From: Runella sp. SP2 | Lineage (GTDB): Bacteria > Bacteroidota > Bacteroidia > Cytophagales > Spirosomataceae | Assembly: GCF_003711225.1 (NCBI RefSeq) | Contig: NZ_CP031030.1 | Location: 3,472,001 to 3,536,000, forward strand | DNA length: 64,000 bases | Reading direction: 5' to 3' | Shown here: positions 1-10,700 of the stretch, in pieces | Position numbering within the stretch: position 1 is the first letter of the stretch | Layout: every line of letters begins with the position of its first letter | Program-made: the position numbers and the translations under genes | Notes under the pieces: model-generated | What the model was told of the DNA's origin: nothing | What the model saw: only the letters and a program-made list of their open reading frames with translations | Database searches by the model: none

Positions 1-474
1 TGGCGTACCATCAGCAAGTGGCGTGTTACTAATTTCCCTGATTTGGATTGGGGTATTTATTGGTAAATTGGCCTCTAGGGCTGCCTTTTGCAATGCTTGT
101 ATCGGAGATACTGAAATTGGCGCTTGGTTAACCAATGCTTCTATGTTAGGAACAAAACTACCCGTCGTGTGTTGGACTTGTCCATCCTTAACAACCAAAC
201 TCAACAAACTATTATAAACCTCAACCGATTCAAAGGTTTGGTTAAAATAGATGTGATACCAACCAGTCGTAGGCGATAAATAAGCACTCGATACGGTCAT
301 TCTGTCAATATCTTGCTTTAATAGCTTGTGCTTTGTAGCATTTTCAGTGAGATACTGAGTAGCCGTTTGTATTTCATTTTGTGCTTGTGTAGCCCAAGAC
401 AAACAAGTAAAAAGGGCGAAAAAAAACAGTTTAGGCAAGGAAACTTGCATTTTTTGGAAGGAAATATGCTTCAT
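1..474 (-). CDS. M36 (fungalysin-type) metallopeptidase, N-terminal part, cut by window edge
   Basis: The minus-strand frame is open from an ATG at 474 to the window edge (158 codons). It starts with a signal peptide: a basic start, the hydrophobic run LPKLFFFALFTCLSWA, and likely cleavage after TQAQ. The rest resembles the FTP propeptide of M36/thermolysin-like peptidases: a GWYHIYFNQ stretch, then VEVYNSLLSLVVKDGQV, then SPIQALQKAA, the order seen in fungalysin propeptides that inhibit and fold the zinc protease. The catalytic HExxH part would lie outside the window, so the protease assignment rests on the propeptide only. A second ATG at 450 would also leave a good signal peptide. In Bacteroidota such enzymes are usually secreted and often carry a T9SS tail, which cannot be checked here. 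Confidence 0.7.
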   Translation of the reverse strand, partial: MKHISFQKMQVSLPKLFFFALFTCLSWATQAQNEIQTATQYLTENATKHKLLKQDIDRMTVSSAYLSPTTGWYHIYFNQTFESVEVYNSLLSLVVKDGQVQHTTGSFVPNIEALVNQAPISVSPIQALQKAALEANLPINTPIQIREISNTPLADGTP

Positions 475-664
475 ACAAGACTGGTTAAGTTGTTTATGGA
501 TAGTTTTTCATGAAAACAAGAACAATAACAACATTTTAGTCTAAGAAAACAAAATCAAATACCGTTACTACAAAATTATTTATCATTTTGGTATTTCATT
601 CTACTTTTTTGAATAAAAGCATACCTCAATTAATCGATTAGATACCAATCCACAAAGCAATAAC

Positions 665-694
665 AAAGCCCTCAACAAGTTAGTCGAGGGCTTT
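665..694 (-). terminator. Hairpin terminator after gene A
   Basis: A 9-bp perfect stem, AAAGCCCTC (665-673) with GAGGGCTTT (686-694), around a 12-nt loop, begins 15 bases past the stop codon of the 1353-residue surface protein. The gap 475-709 holds nothing else that could be supported; it is AT-rich and probably carries the promoter of the M36 gene. Confidence 0.6.
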
Positions 695-709
695 ATTGCA
701 ATTGAAATG

Positions 710-3700
710 CTACAATTTCACTACTTTCAACAACACACTTTTTTCAGACGTTGTTACCTTCATGAAATACATGCCCGTTGGCAATTCGCTGACGCCAAAC
801 TCCTCTTGGTGTGTGTTGGTTTCGGGTTCAAACCTCCGCCCTAACACCTGACGGCCAGCAGCATCCAACAACGTAGTTTGCACTACTTGTCCCTTGCTGT
901 TTTGGATTTGAAGGCGGAGCATTTGCGTGACGGGGTTGGGCATGACCGAAGCAAAAGACCCGTTATCGGTTAACTGTTTTTCGTTATCTGACCCTTGCCC
1001 TTTGCTTTTTGCCTCTTGCCATTTACCTATTGCCCCTTGCCCACTGCTCTCCGCTGTCCTCGCTGCTCCTACTCCTACTCCATCTTTCGACTGGATTCTA
1101 AACCAATATTCGTGATAGGCAAGTACGTTGCCTTGCGGTTTGCGCGTTGCGGGGTAAAGGCCAAGCCCTTTTTGATCCCAATAGCGAACACCCAATTTAT
1201 ACAGTCCTTTGGGCAACCCTGCATCATATACGTTACCTCCTGCCCCATTATCTAGGTAAAAACCGAAAGCTGGGTGGTTGGGTGAATACAATTCCGTCCA
1301 ACCTTCACGGTTGGCATACATAAAATACGGCGCGGTATTTTCGTGGGTGTTATACGACTGAATCACGCCCGTTTCGGGTGTCGCTGACAGGTCAAAAGTC
1401 AAAGAACCCTCAGTACCTAATGCACAAGCATCGGCGTTGACCGTCCAATAACGTGGCGCCGTTTTATTGGGGTTTTCAACAAAATATAAAGTTGGATTTT
1501 GCTGCGTACTCGCTACCAAGTCGGGACCACCGTCGCGGGTTAAAAACTGCAATTCCCACTCACTGCGGTTGTTGGTTGGCTTTGTTGCCGACTTGCTTTG
1601 ACCTACGTTGATTAAGGTTACCACAAAAGCATCCCAATATACATTTTTGTGAATACTCTCTAAACTTTGGCAACCGCCCTCAAAAAGGCACTTCGCCCAA
1701 TAGGTTTGTTTGGTAATGTTGTTGAACGACACCTCAAAGCTTGGCGTGGTTACGCCTGTGTTCCAAAATGTGGTGCTTCCTGCGGGACAGTTGGCCGAAA
1801 CTTTCACCGTCATTCCTGTACATACAATCTCTTGACTCGCAGTAATTACTGGCGCAATGTGCGTTGGAATGAGCGTAAACGTCACGACGTTGCTCTTTTC
1901 GCTCACGCAACCATTATCCGTCTGACAACGGGCGTAGTAGGACGTCGTCGCAGTAGGAACAGTGCTTGGTAAACTTGGCAATGCCACATCGGTAGTGGCA
2001 TTGTACCAAATCGTTCGTAAACTTCCACAAGTCGATTGACCGCTAAAATTTGCAGCGGGGTTACAGCTCCGTTCTGGCGACAAGCTAGCCGTTGGGGTCG
2101 AAGGAATAGCTATTAATTTTAGACGCATAACACCCGATTCGCTCTCTATACAGGAAGGAGTTCCGTCGGATTTTCGGCAACGCACGCGGTAATTGTGAAA
2201 CTGATTGTCCACCAAGGCTACGGGAATAACTACACTATATTCCCCCCCATCCACCGAATGAAGCACTATTTCTCCTACGGCACAAGTTGCATTAAATGTC
2301 AACGGAGTTCCACTCGACAGGCTACAGACTTCTTTGGTTTCACCCACCGCAACAGTTACCCCATCTACTGACAAGGAGACATTTTGCGGCACAGCAGCAC
2401 GGTAATTGACCGTCAGTTTTGCACTACCACTTTGCGCTTGGCTACACCCGTTTCCATCCGATACCGATTCTAATGTGTATATAAACACTCCTGCTACCTG
2501 CGTCGAAGGAGCGAGCGTAGCCACGGCATTTGCGCTTTCAAGATACAAAACACTTCCACCATTGATACGATAACCAAAACGATAAGGTGCGCTACCATTG
2601 GTGGCGGTAAAGGTCAGCAATGGCGCCGAACTTTGTTGACATGCCTCTCCTCCGCCCGCTAACGTAGCCGTAGGAGGGGTTTTGGCCGTAATGACTTTAG
2701 ATGACATAGCCGAAGCTGTACATCCCAATGAGGTAATCGAAAAGTTGCTGTACGTACCAGCCAATAATCCTCCTAACGAAAAAGCACCACCCGCCACTTT
2801 TACAGGTTGGGGACTTGTGGTTGCGCCCGCGCTCGACGTAAAGTTTAACGTATAATCACCATCAGGCAGATTGGTTGTGAAGGCAATACTTCCCACTGGA
2901 CTTGTGCAAGTTGTTGGATTGGTTACCGCCCCTGCCGTTAGGGTGGACGTACAGCCTTCGACCGTCAAAGTAAAACTTGTTTCAGTATATTCTTCGCAGT
3001 TGTCGTATATTTTCACCGTAATGGTGTGTACGCCTAGTGGAGCTGCATTGCTCACTGAAAGCACCGCAGTAGTAGGGTCAATCGAGATGTCTCCCGTAAA
3101 AGTCCCTTTGTCTTCAATCGTTAGTCCTCCGTAGGTGCCATTGTCGGCGGGGCCAGTAGCGGGGTTAATCGTTGTTGAACCTGCTACACTGACTGTGCTG
3201 TTAGCGTAACTCAGGATTGGAAGTGAATTTGCAGTCACATTCACTATCAAATTGGCCGTTGCAGTACCTCCGTCCTCATCCATCACGGTCAAAACCACCG
3301 TATTTTCTCCAATATTGGTATAACACCCCGCCGACACCATTGCACTGATAACCCCATTGGTATTGGTAATATTCGACACCGAAATACCCATTGGAACGGT
3401 AGTAGCCGTTACAGTCAAACTTCCCTTTGCAGTCTCCGTATCATCAACGTTGGCAATCGTCGATACCGTTTCGGCACTACCCTGTTGGCGACTGATTACT
3501 GTCCCTTGAATAGTGGGACTGGCATTGGTAACGGTCAAGGTAAATGTCGTTGTATTGGTTACTTCACAGTTATCCATAATTCTTACAGTAATGGTATGCG
3601 TTCCCAAAGGAGCGGCATTGCTGATAGAGATTTCTCCTGTATTTGAATCAACGTCGATATCGCCCGTATATCCATCTGGATCCGTGATTTTAATAGCTCC

Positions 3701-4771
3701 AAACTCCCCATTGTCCGAAGGGCCTGACGCAGGATTCACCGTAAGTCCCCCCATCATATTTACCGTTTGATTACCATAAGTGATGGTGGGAAGCAAATTT
3801 TCAGTCACATTCACAATCAGATTAGCCGTGGCTGTACCACCGTTGCCATCTGTTACCCTTAATCCAACCGTGTTTTCCCCAATTGCTGCAAAACAACTTG
3901 CTCGCACGTTGGCATTTATCGTCCCATTCACATTAGTAATCCCTGAAATACTTATCCCAGAAGGAAGTGGAGTTATTACGGTTACGCTGAGGCTTCCTAC
4001 CGCTGTTTCAACATCATTAACAGTTGCAATCGTCGCATTGAGTCCTGTCAAAGTCCCTTGTTGGCGACCAATTGTCGTCCCTAAAATAGTGGGATTGTTA
4101 TTATTAACAGTTAATTCAAACGTAGCGGTTTCTTCAAATTCGCAAGTTTCCGAAATTTTCATCGTGATTTGGTGCGTACCTACGGGAGCAGCATTCGTAA
4201 TCGTAATCACTCCCGTAACAGGGTCCACAGCAATATCGCCCGTAAACGTCCCTGGGTCACCAACGCCTACCGTAAAATCATTTGAGTTGTCGGACGGACC
4301 AGCGGTTGGATTAATGGTGATACTTCCTCCACCATTGACTGATGCGGTGGCGGCATAGGCTAATACGGGCATGGTGTTGGCGGTAACATTGATGGTCAAC
4401 TCATCAGTAGCCGATGCTCCTTCGGGGTCTTTGACGGTAAGCGTTACGCTATACGCCCCCGCAGACACATAACAGCCCACACTCACGAGTGCCGTGACTG
4501 TTCCGTCCGAATTCTCAATGTTGGTCAGGGTTATGTTAGCAGGTAGGTTAGATGCCGTTATTTCCAAATTGTCCGATTCGCCATCGAGTGCCGTGGCAAT
4601 CTCTTTTTCAATTCCCCCACTTCCACCAGGTACAGAAATGGTATTGGCCGTAATGGTAGGCGGCGTATTGACTTTTGATGCTTTTATAGGAGAGGCAACC
4701 ACGCTTCCTATTCCCAAAATGAAGGGCACTATCCATCCAAAAATGGTGCTTTTGTATATAAAGTTTTTCAT
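710..4771 (-). CDS. Surface protein A: cadherin/Ig-like modules, shared C-block, T9SS sorting domain
   Basis: This 1353-residue protein starts with a signal peptide (MKNFIYKSTIFGW...). Residues about 30-650 form three related pairs of beta-sandwich modules, recognisable by recurring 'GENTVxLxVxDxxGGTATANLIVNVT' style phrases and 'SNAAPLGTHTITVRI' style phrases, as in cadherin-like or putative Ig folds. Residues about 655-745 match a module of protein D. From about 785 to the end runs the block shared by A-F: a VPQNVSL...VGETKEVC unit, two Cys-containing Ig-like units (YYARCQ, YWAKCLFEGGC), then about 180 residues with NTHEN, YANREGWTELY and GLPKGLYKLG that I cannot assign to a known family. 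The last 75 residues are a type A T9SS signal (MPNPV ... GMYFMKV ... LKVVKL). It lies 150 bp downstream of HTCS1. Its C-block is the most divergent of the family. Role inferred: cell-surface or secreted adhesin. Confidence 0.85.
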   Translation of the reverse strand: MKNFIYKSTIFGWIVPFILGIGSVVASPIKASKVNTPPTITANTISVPGGSGGIEKEIATALDGESDNLEITASNLPANITLTNIENSDGTVTALVSVGCYVSAGAYSVTLTVKDPEGASATDELTINVTANTMPVLAYAATASVNGGGSITINPTAGPSDNSNDFTVGVGDPGTFTGDIAVDPVTGVITITNAAPVGTHQITMKISETCEFEETATFELTVNNNNPTILGTTIGRQQGTLTGLNATIATVNDVETAVGSLSVTVITPLPSGISISGITNVNGTINANVRASCFAAIGENTVGLRVTDGNGGTATANLIVNVTENLLPTITYGNQTVNMMGGLTVNPASGPSDNGEFGAIKITDPDGYTGDIDVDSNTGEISISNAAPLGTHTITVRIMDNCEVTNTTTFTLTVTNASPTIQGTVISRQQGSAETVSTIANVDDTETAKGSLTVTATTVPMGISVSNITNTNGVISAMVSAGCYTNIGENTVVLTVMDEDGGTATANLIVNVTANSLPILSYANSTVSVAGSTTINPATGPADNGTYGGLTIEDKGTFTGDISIDPTTAVLSVSNAAPLGVHTITVKIYDNCEEYTETSFTLTVEGCTSTLTAGAVTNPTTCTSPVGSIAFTTNLPDGDYTLNFTSSAGATTSPQPVKVAGGAFSLGGLLAGTYSNFSITSLGCTASAMSSKVITAKTPPTATLAGGGEACQQSSAPLLTFTATNGSAPYRFGYRINGGSVLYLESANAVATLAPSTQVAGVFIYTLESVSDGNGCSQAQSGSAKLTVNYRAAVPQNVSLSVDGVTVAVGETKEVCSLSSGTPLTFNATCAVGEIVLHSVDGGEYSVVIPVALVDNQFHNYRVRCRKSDGTPSCIESESGVMRLKLIAIPSTPTASLSPERSCNPAANFSGQSTCGSLRTIWYNATTDVALPSLPSTVPTATTSYYARCQTDNGCVSEKSNVVTFTLIPTHIAPVITASQEIVCTGMTVKVSANCPAGSTTFWNTGVTTPSFEVSFNNITKQTYWAKCLFEGGCQSLESIHKNVYWDAFVVTLINVGQSKSATKPTNNRSEWELQFLTRDGGPDLVASTQQNPTLYFVENPNKTAPRYWTVNADACALGTEGSLTFDLSATPETGVIQSYNTHENTAPYFMYANREGWTELYSPNHPAFGFYLDNGAGGNVYDAGLPKGLYKLGVRYWDQKGLGLYPATRKPQGNVLAYHEYWFRIQSKDGVGVGAARTAESSGQGAIGKWQEAKSKGQGSDNEKQLTDNGSFASVMPNPVTQMLRLQIQNSKGQVVQTTLLDAAGRQVLGRRFEPETNTHQEEFGVSELPTGMYFMKVTTSEKSVLLKVVKL
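960..1057 (-). repeat. Degenerate heptanucleotide tract, 14 units, in linker of A
   Basis: Read on the plus strand, 14 consecutive 7-nt units run in one register: four of the CCGTTAT type, a transition CTGACCC, then TTGCCCT, TTGCTTT, TTGCCTC and similar. The tract codes for the hydrophilic linker (words such as GKWQ, SKGQG, SDNEKQLTDN) between the shared C-block and the sorting domain. It is the longest tract in the window. Confidence 0.85.
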
Positions 4772-4817
4772 GTGTTTTAATTTGCGAGTAAAGATAAATA
4801 GTTACTTCAAAACAGGC

Positions 4818-4858
4818 TTAACACATATTCGGCATTTATTAACACATATTCGGCATTT
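4818..4858 (-). promoter_or_regulatory. Tandem 20-mer with 21-bp period upstream of A (candidate operator, class 1)
   Basis: The exact 20-mer TTAACACATATTCGGCATTT occurs at 4818-4837 and again at 4839-4858, so the period is 21 bp, two helical turns. It sits 47 bp before the start codon of A and just after the HTCS1 gene. Related pairs with the same period precede gene C (37138) and the crystallin-like gene (38763). Direct repeats in helical phase are what an AraC-type or LytTR-type dimer would bind; which regulator binds is not shown. Confidence 0.65.
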
Positions 4859-4921
4859 GGCTTTAAATGGGCTAAAAATGGCTTTTTTTACTTCATAAAG
4901 CCCCTAAAATGGCCCTCTCAT

Positions 4922-7681
4922 TTACTCTTCCTGAGTAAAAAACTCACTGGGAAGTTTTCCGTATTTTTCTTTAAACATTTTGGTAAAATAAGACAGATTC
5001 GTAAACCCTACTTCATATACTATTTCCGAAACTGTTGTCTCGTTTTGGGATAACAAATCTGCCGCCCGCTGCAAACGAAAATCTCGAATGTATTCATTGA
5101 TGGTCTGGTTGGTCAGCGCTTTTAGTTTTCTTAGCAACTGACTTTGGCTCATTCCCATTTCTTTGGCACAAAGCTCAGCCGTAAACTCGGAGTCACTCAT
5201 TCGTTGTTCTACGAGCGCATAGAGTTTAAGTAAAAAACCTCGTTCTTTTGAGGCTTCCTCGGTGTCCGTTGCAGGTTTTTCTGTGCCAACCGCCGCGCTA
5301 AAATACGTTCTCAGGCGGGCTTGTTTTTCCAATAAAGTTTGCACCCGCACCCGCACTTCTTCCGATTGAAAGGGCTTTAATAAATAATCATCAGCGCCTA
5401 ACTCCCAGCTTTCAATTCTACTTTCGGAATTGGCTTTGGCCGATAGCATAATGATGGGGATATGGCTCGTTTTTTCGTCCGATTTAAGCCGTTTACAAAA
5501 CTCAAAGCCATCCATTTCGGGCATCATCAAATCGCTGATAATGATGTCTGGGGTCATTTCTAGGGCTTTTTCGACGCCTATTTTTCCGTTTTCAGCCTCC
5601 ACAACCCAATAATCTTTCGCAAAAATCGACCGAACGTACTGGCGTATATCGGCGTTGTCATCCACTACCAGCAGCCGCAAATCTACGTCATGCTTGGGGT
5701 TGGTTTCTTCCGTTTTAATCTCTACACTAGCCCAATTCATTGGTGCTTGTGGGTACTCCCCGCCGATTGAAACATCATCCTTATACGTAACGGGAAGTTC
5801 AACCCTAAACACAGAACCCTTGCCTTCTTTACTTTGCACTTGTATGGTTCCGTTCAGGGCGTTGACCAACTCTTTTACCAACGCTAGCCCAACCCCCGTC
5901 CCTTCGTATTTGGCGTAATTTGGGCGCTCCACTTGGTAAAAACGATTGAAAATTTGCGCTAATTTATCATTGGGAATACCCACTCCTTCGTCCTTCACAC
6001 TAATAATCAAGCGATTATTCAACAGGGCATACTCCACACCTACCTCTACTCTTTTTCCAGCGTCGGTAAATTTAAAGGCATTGGAAAGAAGGTTTGTAAT
6101 AATTTTCTCCAGTTTGTCCTGGTCCACTTCTCCCACAACTTTCTCCTGACTTTGGTAAAATGTAAATCTAATTTTCTTGCTTTCGGCCAAAGACTGGTAA
6201 GCACTGAACAGCGTTTTTAGGTACGTATCTAACCGAAGTGGCGTAAGTGTAACCTGTAACTGTCCCGCTTCAAGTTTGCTCAAATCAAGTAGTTGATTGA
6301 TAAGCACAAGAAGGCGCTGAGCATTACGACTCACAATTTCATACACCTGATTTTGAGGATTTTGTCGCCGCAAATCTTCCATGTATCCCCCAATGAGGGT
6401 CAATGGAGTACGAAGTTCATGCGAGATATTGACAAAAAAATTGGTTTTAAGCTCATCAAGTTCTTGGAGCTGATTGGTTTGGATTTTTTTGAAGTACAAC
6501 TCTTTTTTAATAGTAAGCTGTTCCTCCTCGTAAGTCCGAATAATTCGCCCCAAATAAAGCCCAAAAAACAACAATTCTAATACAAAAAATAACAGCGCTA
6601 GCTCAAAGAGCCCTGCCCATTGTAATCCCCCCAACAAGCGCGTAAGAACGAGCGAGTAGCTCGCCACGCCGAGTAAAAGTGGGACTCCATACGACCAATT
6701 GATACGGAAACGACGATAAGATGCTACGGCAATGATGCCCAACAATACATACTGACTACCCAGGTTTAAAAACACCGCCCCTTTTAGCCAATACCACTGA
6801 TAATCAAACAAAATCAACAAAGCAAACACCACCGTTAAGCCCAAAACAACGCGAAGAAGATAGACCACGTACGACGGGAACGAACGAATATCGACCACCG
6901 AGCGAATAGCAAACGTGTAGCCAATGGGAGACATAAATATGGCAACGTTGTTGGCAATAGTCGCCCAATAGGGGTAGGTTGTCAACCACCCGCCAAGCAC
7001 CCCTATCATGCCCCAGAAAGAAAACGTACGGATAAAAATGAAGGCCGAATACCGCTTAAACGACAGGTCTTTAATGACAAATAAGGCCAAAATGGAGGTG
7101 TAAATAAGGCGAATTAACAGGCTTCCATCGAGTATGCTCCACCGCTGAATGGAACTGTATTTGGTGCGTTCGAGGGCATCGGTGGGCAAAAGCACAAGGC
7201 GTGAAAAAATACCCCGTTTATTAACTACTTTGAGGTAAAGGGTCTGGGTTTGATGCGGTGCAAAAGAAAGCGTGAGAGAAGGCGTATTTTCAAAAATATA
7301 ACTGTGATGTTTTTCTCGAAAACTCCCTTTTTCAAAACGGACAAACCTGCCATTGGGGGTTGCTTGAACGTAAAAATCAATGCGTTCGGTCAGGGGGTTT
7401 TCCCATCTTACAACCCACTTTTGTGGTTCGGCCGTCGCATTTTTTAACTTACATTTTATCCAAAAAGTATGATTAGAAAAAGGGATTAAAATATGCTTAC
7501 TCTTATTTTGGGTAAATAAACGTTCTTGGATTTGTTCAAACGACCAGCTCGACAACTTATCTTCTACAATCCCGACACGAGAACTGGCATCTATTTCGTC
7601 TTTTTTGGGGTCAAGAAGCACATCTTGGGCATTTGCCCACACCCCAATCAAGAATAAGTAACAAAAAAACAAGCCTTTCAT
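4922..7681 (-). CDS. HTCS1: hybrid histidine kinase with 7TMR-DISM sensor, receiver and AraC HTH
   Basis: The 919-residue protein joins sensor, kinase, receiver and DNA-binding output in one chain. After a signal peptide (MKGLFFCYLFLIGVWANA) comes a periplasmic 7TMR-DISMED2-like beta domain (about 35-165; LIPFSNHTFWIKCKL) and seven membrane segments (about 180-385). HisKA has His421 in NISHELRTPL. The ATPase shows NLLSNAFKF, DEGVGIP and GTGVGLALVKEL. The receiver has DDNADIR and the phospho-acceptor Asp717 in DLMMPEMDG, with Lys in LLKPF. The AraC HTH occupies about 815-915 (TVSEIVYEVGFTNLSYFTKMF). Most HTCS proteins have a Reg_prop propeller sensor; this one does not. DISM domains are often linked to carbohydrate or small-ligand sensing. 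Gene A follows 150 bp downstream with a class 1 operator between them, so A is a plausible target. Confidence 0.9.
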   Translation of the reverse strand: MKGLFFCYLFLIGVWANAQDVLLDPKKDEIDASSRVGIVEDKLSSWSFEQIQERLFTQNKSKHILIPFSNHTFWIKCKLKNATAEPQKWVVRWENPLTERIDFYVQATPNGRFVRFEKGSFREKHHSYIFENTPSLTLSFAPHQTQTLYLKVVNKRGIFSRLVLLPTDALERTKYSSIQRWSILDGSLLIRLIYTSILALFVIKDLSFKRYSAFIFIRTFSFWGMIGVLGGWLTTYPYWATIANNVAIFMSPIGYTFAIRSVVDIRSFPSYVVYLLRVVLGLTVVFALLILFDYQWYWLKGAVFLNLGSQYVLLGIIAVASYRRFRINWSYGVPLLLGVASYSLVLTRLLGGLQWAGLFELALLFFVLELLFFGLYLGRIIRTYEEEQLTIKKELYFKKIQTNQLQELDELKTNFFVNISHELRTPLTLIGGYMEDLRRQNPQNQVYEIVSRNAQRLLVLINQLLDLSKLEAGQLQVTLTPLRLDTYLKTLFSAYQSLAESKKIRFTFYQSQEKVVGEVDQDKLEKIITNLLSNAFKFTDAGKRVEVGVEYALLNNRLIISVKDEGVGIPNDKLAQIFNRFYQVERPNYAKYEGTGVGLALVKELVNALNGTIQVQSKEGKGSVFRVELPVTYKDDVSIGGEYPQAPMNWASVEIKTEETNPKHDVDLRLLVVDDNADIRQYVRSIFAKDYWVVEAENGKIGVEKALEMTPDIIISDLMMPEMDGFEFCKRLKSDEKTSHIPIIMLSAKANSESRIESWELGADDYLLKPFQSEEVRVRVQTLLEKQARLRTYFSAAVGTEKPATDTEEASKERGFLLKLYALVEQRMSDSEFTAELCAKEMGMSQSQLLRKLKALTNQTINEYIRDFRLQRAADLLSQNETTVSEIVYEVGFTNLSYFTKMFKEKYGKLPSEFFTQEE

Positions 7682-7743
7682 TCCGTAATTTTAACCTCTG
7701 ACCCCAGTCGTATTTGTTCAAAAATCCACTAAAAATACAACAA

Positions 7744-7776
7744 AAAAGGGCAAGAACGATGCCGTCTTGCCCTTTT
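7744..7776 (-). terminator. Hairpin terminator after gene B
   Basis: A 12-bp perfect stem, AAAAGGGCAAGA with TCTTGCCCTTTT, has a 9-nt loop and is followed on the minus strand by T-rich sequence. It lies between the end of B (7797) and the start of HTCS1 (7681), and so ends B transcription before the HTCS1 promoter. Confidence 0.7.
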
Positions 7777-7796
7777 CAAAAATACAGAAATTGTAC

Positions 7797-10700
7797 TTAC
7801 TTTATTTTCACTACTTTAAGTACCTGTTGCTTTGATGCTGAGCGCACGTGGAGGAAATAAGCACCATTGGGCAAATCGCTTATTTCGTATTCTTCCAAAT
7901 GGCTTGAGGTTTCCGCAACAAACGTCTGACGCAACACCTCCCGACCCAAAGCGTCGGTTAACGCTGCTTGCACTACTTGTCCCTTGCTCGCTTGCACTTT
8001 CAAACGCAGGATATTTGTGACAGGATTGGGCAAAACGGTGACGAAGGTGCCGTTATCAGTTATCTGTTTTCCGTTATCCGACCCTTGCCCTTCGCTTTTT
8101 GCATCTTCGCTATCCGCTGCGCGTGCTGCTCCCACGCCTACCCCATCTCGTGACTGGATACGGAACCAGTATTCTTGGTAGGCCAAGACATTACCTTGAG
8201 GCTTCCGTGTCGAGGGATAAATGCTGCCCCAGCCCTTTTGGTCCCAATAGCGAATGCCTAGTTTATATAAGCCTTTGGGTAAACCTGCATCGTAAACGTT
8301 ACCTCCTGCTCCGTTGTCTTGGTAAAATCCGTAAGCGGGATGATTTTGTCCGTACAACTCCGTCCAGCCTTCGCGGTTGGCGTACATGAAATACGGCGCG
8401 TTGTTTTCGTGCGTGTTGAACGAACGAATCACACCCATTTCTGGCGTCGCCAACATGTCGAAGGTAAGCGAGCCGTCGGTGCTTAATCCGCAAGCTTCTA
8501 CGTTAATTGTCCAGTAACGCGGAGCTTGTTTGTTAGCATTTTCTACAAAATACAAGGTCGGATTCACCTGCGTACTCTGCTCCAATTCGGGACCACCGTC
8601 GCGGGTGATGAACTGGCTCGACCACGCCGCGCGGTCGTTTACCTTCACCGCTGATTTGCTTTGGCCGATGTTTATCAATGTCACCACAAAAGCATTCCAA
8701 TAAATATCCTTGCGAACACTTTCCGAACTTTCACAACCACCTTCAAAAAGACACTTCGCCCAATAAGTCTGTTTCGTTACGTTGTTGAAAGCGACTTCAA
8801 AACTTGGTGCGGTTACACCCGTGTTCCAGAATGTTTGGCTTCCTGCGGGGCAATTGGCTGAAATCGTGACCGTTGTGCCCGTGCAAACAATCTCTTGACT
8901 TGCCGTAATCACGGGCGCTACTTGGGTTGGTGTTAAAGTGAATGTCACTACATTGCTCTTTTCGCTCAAACAACCATTTTCAGTTTGGCAACGAGCGTAG
9001 TACGACGTCGTCTGGCTTGGAACGGTGGCGGGAAGGCTTGGCAAAGCCACGTTCGTGGTGGCATTGTACCAAACCGTGCGCAAACTGCCGCAAGTTGATT
9101 GTCCACTGAAACTGGCTGTCGCGTCGCAACTGCTCGTCGATGACAAAGACACTCTCGGTGCTGATGGAATATTCACCAATTTTAACCGCATCACGCCAGA
9201 CTCCGATTCCACACAAGAAGGAGTCCCGTCTGATTTGCGACAGCGCACGCGGTAGTTGTGGAACTGATTATCCACCAAACCTACGGGAATTCCTGTACTA
9301 TATTCTCCACCATCAACTGAATAAAGAATCACTTCGCCAGTGGCACAATTGGCAGTAAAGGTAAGAGGCACGTTCACCAAACTACACACTTCCTTCGTCT
9401 CACCTACGGCAACCGTCACGCCATCCACCAGCAATGACACGTTTTGTGGAACGGAAGCGCGGTTGTTAATTGTCAATTCAATTGGTGAAGTGTAAGTTAC
9501 TGGATGATTAGCACTGCAAGCCGCCTGGTAGCGGTGGGGTTGGTTATTGGACGGCTGGGTGACTGGTGGATTGGGAGACCAATCGCTCCATGCATTGTTG
9601 CCAACTTGTACACGCCAAACGGGCGAACCTACCACACACAAACCCGAAACTGTAAACTGCAAACCATTAACTGGATTGGCATCCGTATCGCACAAAACTT
9701 GAGAATTACCTTCGGAAAGCGTTTGTTGGAGCGTTGTTAAAATAATTGTTGGTTTGCTTATCACTGTCACTGTAAACGAGCACTCCGTCGTCTGGCCATT
9801 CGCTGCTGTCACTTTGAAAGTATTTGTCGTAACTCCTACAGGATACAGCACTCCTGTTCCCAAACCTGACGTCTGGATCGTTACTGCATCTGCACAATTG
9901 TCGGTACCAACGGGGGCTACGTATGTCACGAGCATACCTTCATAGACTACAATATTCGCGGGACAAGTTATCTTTGGTGCTTCCGCATCAGTAACAGTCA
10001 CGGTGAATGAACAACTTGTCTTTTGTCCGTTCGACGCCGTTACTTCAAACGTATTTGTCGTTGTGCCTACGGGGAAAGCTGCGCCAGAAGCCAAGCCTGC
10101 CGTTTGCGCCGTCGTTGCTCCTGAGCAATTATCACTGCCCACGGGTGCTGTGTATGTCACCACCGCTGAACATTGACCCGCATCATTGCTGACGCTGATA
10201 TTCGCAGGACAAGTTATCTTTGGCACTTCCGTATCGGTGACCGTTACGGTGAATGAGCAGCTTGTCTTTTGTCCGTTCGCTGCCGTTACTTCAAACGTGT
10301 TTGTCGTGATTCCTACGGGGAATGCTGCGCCAGAAGCCAAGCCTGCCGTTTGTGTCGTCGTTACTCCTGAACAATTGTCACTGCCTACGGGTGCAGTATA
10401 TGTTACCACCGCTGAGCATTGACCCGCATCATTGCTAACGCTGATATTTTCAGGACAAGTTATCTTTGGTGCTTCCGTATCAACCACTGTCACTGTGAAT
10501 GAACAGCTTGTCTTTTGTCCATTTGCTGCCGTTACTTCAAACGTATTTGTCGTTGTGCCTACGGGGAAAGCTGCGCCAGAAGCCAAGCCTGCCGTTTGCG
10601 CCGTCGTTGCTCCTGAGCAGTTATCGCTGCCTACGGGTGCTGTGTATGTCACCACCGCTGAACATTGACCCGCGTCATTGCTAACGCTGATATTCGCAGG

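Noticed and set aside
995-1115. Plus-strand frame with LPFAFCLLPF-like peptide
   Set aside because: This is the typical translation of CTTTGCC/CTTGCCC heptamers on the other strand, not a gene.
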